Origin: Wenzhouxiangella sediminis
Lineage (GTDB): Bacteria > Pseudomonadota > Gammaproteobacteria > Xanthomonadales > Wenzhouxiangellaceae
Reading direction: 5' to 3'
Length of the DNA stretch: 64,000 nt
Assembly (NCBI RefSeq): GCF_003410055.1
Contig: NZ_QUZK01000037.1
Location: 62,001-126,000 of the forward strand
The notes under the pieces: generated by a model
The model's database searches: none
Told to the model about the DNA's origin: nothing
What the model saw: the letters and a program-made list of their open reading frames with translations, nothing else
Made by a program: the position numbers and the translations under genes
Shown: one piece after another, positions 63,601-64,000 of the stretch
Position numbering within the stretch: position 1 is the stretch's first letter
Layout of the letters: every line of letters starts with the position of its first letter

Positions 63601-64000
63601 CCATTCGCCGGGAGGCAGTTCCGGCCCGCTCACCCGCGCGCTGGATTCGGCGCGCCAGTCGCTCGGCCGCCCGGCGAGGGAGACGACGAGATCCTCGATG
63701 TCAACGGGCAGGTCGGGCCAGCCGGCAATGCTGCCGGTGATCTCGGCGTCGATGCCGGGCGAGCGGGGCAGGTCGCGGACCTGGCCGCTGCCGTCGAGGG
63801 CGGCCGGACCGCTGCTGCTCAATTCGAAGTCCAGCGCGTCCAGCCGGCCGCTGAGTTCGATGCGGGCCGCTTGCACGCTGCCTCCGGCCAGCTCGGTTTC
63901 CGCCTCGACGGCGAGTTGCCCGCGCCCCCGGCGCTGGAGCGCCCAGCGACCCGTCGCGCTGGCGCTTCCCGCTTCGGTCTCGATTCTGAACCGCTCTAGC
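60670..64000 (-). CDS. tamB: TamB, translocation and assembly module subunit (C-terminal 1,109 residues)
   Basis: The minus strand is open from the window edge to a TGA at 60670, giving the C-terminal 1,109 residues of a larger protein; the N-terminal anchor lies outside. Repeating beta-strand units with many Leu/Arg/Asp residues (LSGRLDALDFELSS, ELAGPLTGPSVSGRLSV) form the long beta-taco groove. The end is the DUF490 domain (YRAYGQNLEISGGEVIFTGQPIDNPRLDIRAVRD ... LSYTVNN, where residues are quoted only in part). TamB moves phospholipid or assembles outer-membrane proteins with TamA, which should be upstream of the window. Confidence 0.93.
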   Translation of the reverse strand, partial: LERFRIETEAGSASATGRWALQRRGRGQLAVEAETELAGGSVQAARIELSGRLDALDFELSSSGPAALDGSGQVRDLPRSPGIDAEITGSIAGWPDLPVDIEDLVVSLAGRPSDWRAESSARVSGPELPPGEWSLALSGSTQSLTIDTLEAQLLDGRITGSGQLDWSAAAPASRARLRFESLDLTPLYPEWPNQGRISGELAVATRDGVIDVESLDLRAEPGELSVTGSGRIDPAGDDVDLTLEWRQFAWPPVTDDAEPLVASESGRIHVTGRISDWQAQVEAMLESPQTPAARIEASASGSREAAEIERLSVDAGEHGALTLDGRVAWQPTLSADVNLALDAFDPGVFVSELPGRIDGRAALRFERGERLRIDVGVEELGGRLRGQVLAGSGRVAWVDGRPESADLELQLGDNRIALDNRESAAWQVELEAVSLEQLWPTLAGRASLAGQLRPEAGRVEMRGQVEDLRYDEYNLERADVELAFAWLERPEIDLNVSANNLDLRPWDRIEQLELTLAGSCARHSLELNASSARGDLDLAANGRLGECLEGNLEWRGEIARLYLGETLAGDWRLAEPLPLGVSASRVDAGAACLTTAADTPARLCLEHLDVGATGRVVTRVEQVPMDLLLLPIDPVFSLTTPLSGRVEAAWDAAGLSRVDGQLRLGAGVVKAIGDDEELLTVDSVRLDMKPGEDTALTVDLRARLEGQTRIDGQARVADLRNLAETRLDGEAQLDLPDIAAFAHLIPRVDRIGGAANGRIELAGPLTGPSVSGRLSVAGGEVVHAPLGLDVRDIELTLSGSADRATLEGRARSGDGELALSGEARLLDEGWRLDSEIRGEQFAFAGADWLELTASPQVSLQAQPDRVRIDGDIHIDRLRGGLPPGTADRIQPSPDIEVAGEQAERDVAAAPARRRVEGRLGIDLGEQASLAMENFQTELAGELELIWSGPPKPEGRGTIRLPEGSYRAYGQNLEISGGEVIFTGQPIDNPRLDIRAVRDIFGDPEVEAAGVHIAGSARNPDIELYTDPPTSQEKALAYVVTGSDFDHAGGQGALNVGFYLLPRLFVSYGVGLFETGNVLSGRYEFSRHWGVRMVSGERDTGVDLSYTVNN

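Overview
The window is about 64 kb of high-G+C DNA, densely coded, with 55 genes or gene fragments and no rRNA, tRNA, CRISPR array or transposase that I can see. The gene complement is gammaproteobacterial: smg-dprA next to topA, def-fmt-rsmB-(DUF4390)-ntrY/ntrX-like-trkA-trkH, glnA-ntrB-ntrC, and a complete cbb3 oxidase operon with hemN and fnr. Gene order and protein character fit the Xanthomonadales/Chromatiales side of the class (a Wenzhouxiangella-like organism is my tentative guess). The cell should be Gram-negative, aerobic to microaerobic, and able to respire at low oxygen: it has both HemF (oxygen-dependent) and HemN (oxygen-independent), and an FNR-type regulator with a full set of cluster cysteines.

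Layout. 1-2.2 kb: 5' part of alkB (minus), a secreted serine hydrolase (plus), hemF (minus). 2.3-7.8 kb (minus): topA, smg, dprA, a LysM protein. 7.9-17.6 kb (plus): def, fmt, rsmB, a DUF4390 protein, an NtrY/NtrX-like two-component pair, trkA, trkH; many stops and starts overlap, so this is probably one long operon. 17.6-20.4 kb: small genes, an LpxL-type acyltransferase, dtd. 20.5-25.8 kb (minus): the nitrogen-control block PEBP / glnA / DUF4124 / ntrB / ntrC, with a good sigma-54 promoter before glnA. 25.9-33.3 kb: M14 peptidase, hemN-fnr (minus), an S9 peptidase. 33.6-47.0 kb (plus): an eight-gene export cluster. 47.0-56.1 kb (minus): the cbb3 operon ccoN-O-Q-P, a 93-aa membrane protein, ccoG-H-I-S and a TauE/SafE-type protein. 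56.2-64 kb: a DUF2868/DUF3482 pair, a cold-shock protein, a lipoprotein, a thioesterase and the C-terminal 1,109 codons of tamB.

Most interesting region. The 33.6-47.0 kb cluster encodes a periplasmic adaptor, two non-identical ABC ATPases, three large MacB/FtsX-type permeases, an NtrC-family response regulator with a GAFTDA loop and its histidine kinase. It starts with a clear -24/-12 sigma-54 promoter placed so that the predicted transcript start falls on, or one base before, the adaptor's ATG, so the mRNA should be essentially leaderless. The whole cluster lies between two 40-bp direct repeats (37/40 identical). One of these is the 3' end of the tauE-type gene of the cbb3 operon and the other is an orphan copy in the intergenic region before the cluster. 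In Pseudomonas-type genomes tauE-type, hemN and anr/fnr are neighbours, so the cluster looks like an insertion into a cbb3-hemN-fnr locus.

Other threads. Two promoters (hemN and ccoN) each carry an FNR dyad centred exactly 41.5 bases from the start predicted by a matching -10 box, so the fnr gene here probably controls both. Short dispersed repeats sit at gene 3' ends and supply stop codons or C-terminal tails of several genes (tauE-type, thioesterase, ccoS, ccoI). Three NtrC-family regulators share the window but differ at the sigma-54 contact loop: GAFTGA, GAFTDA, and none.
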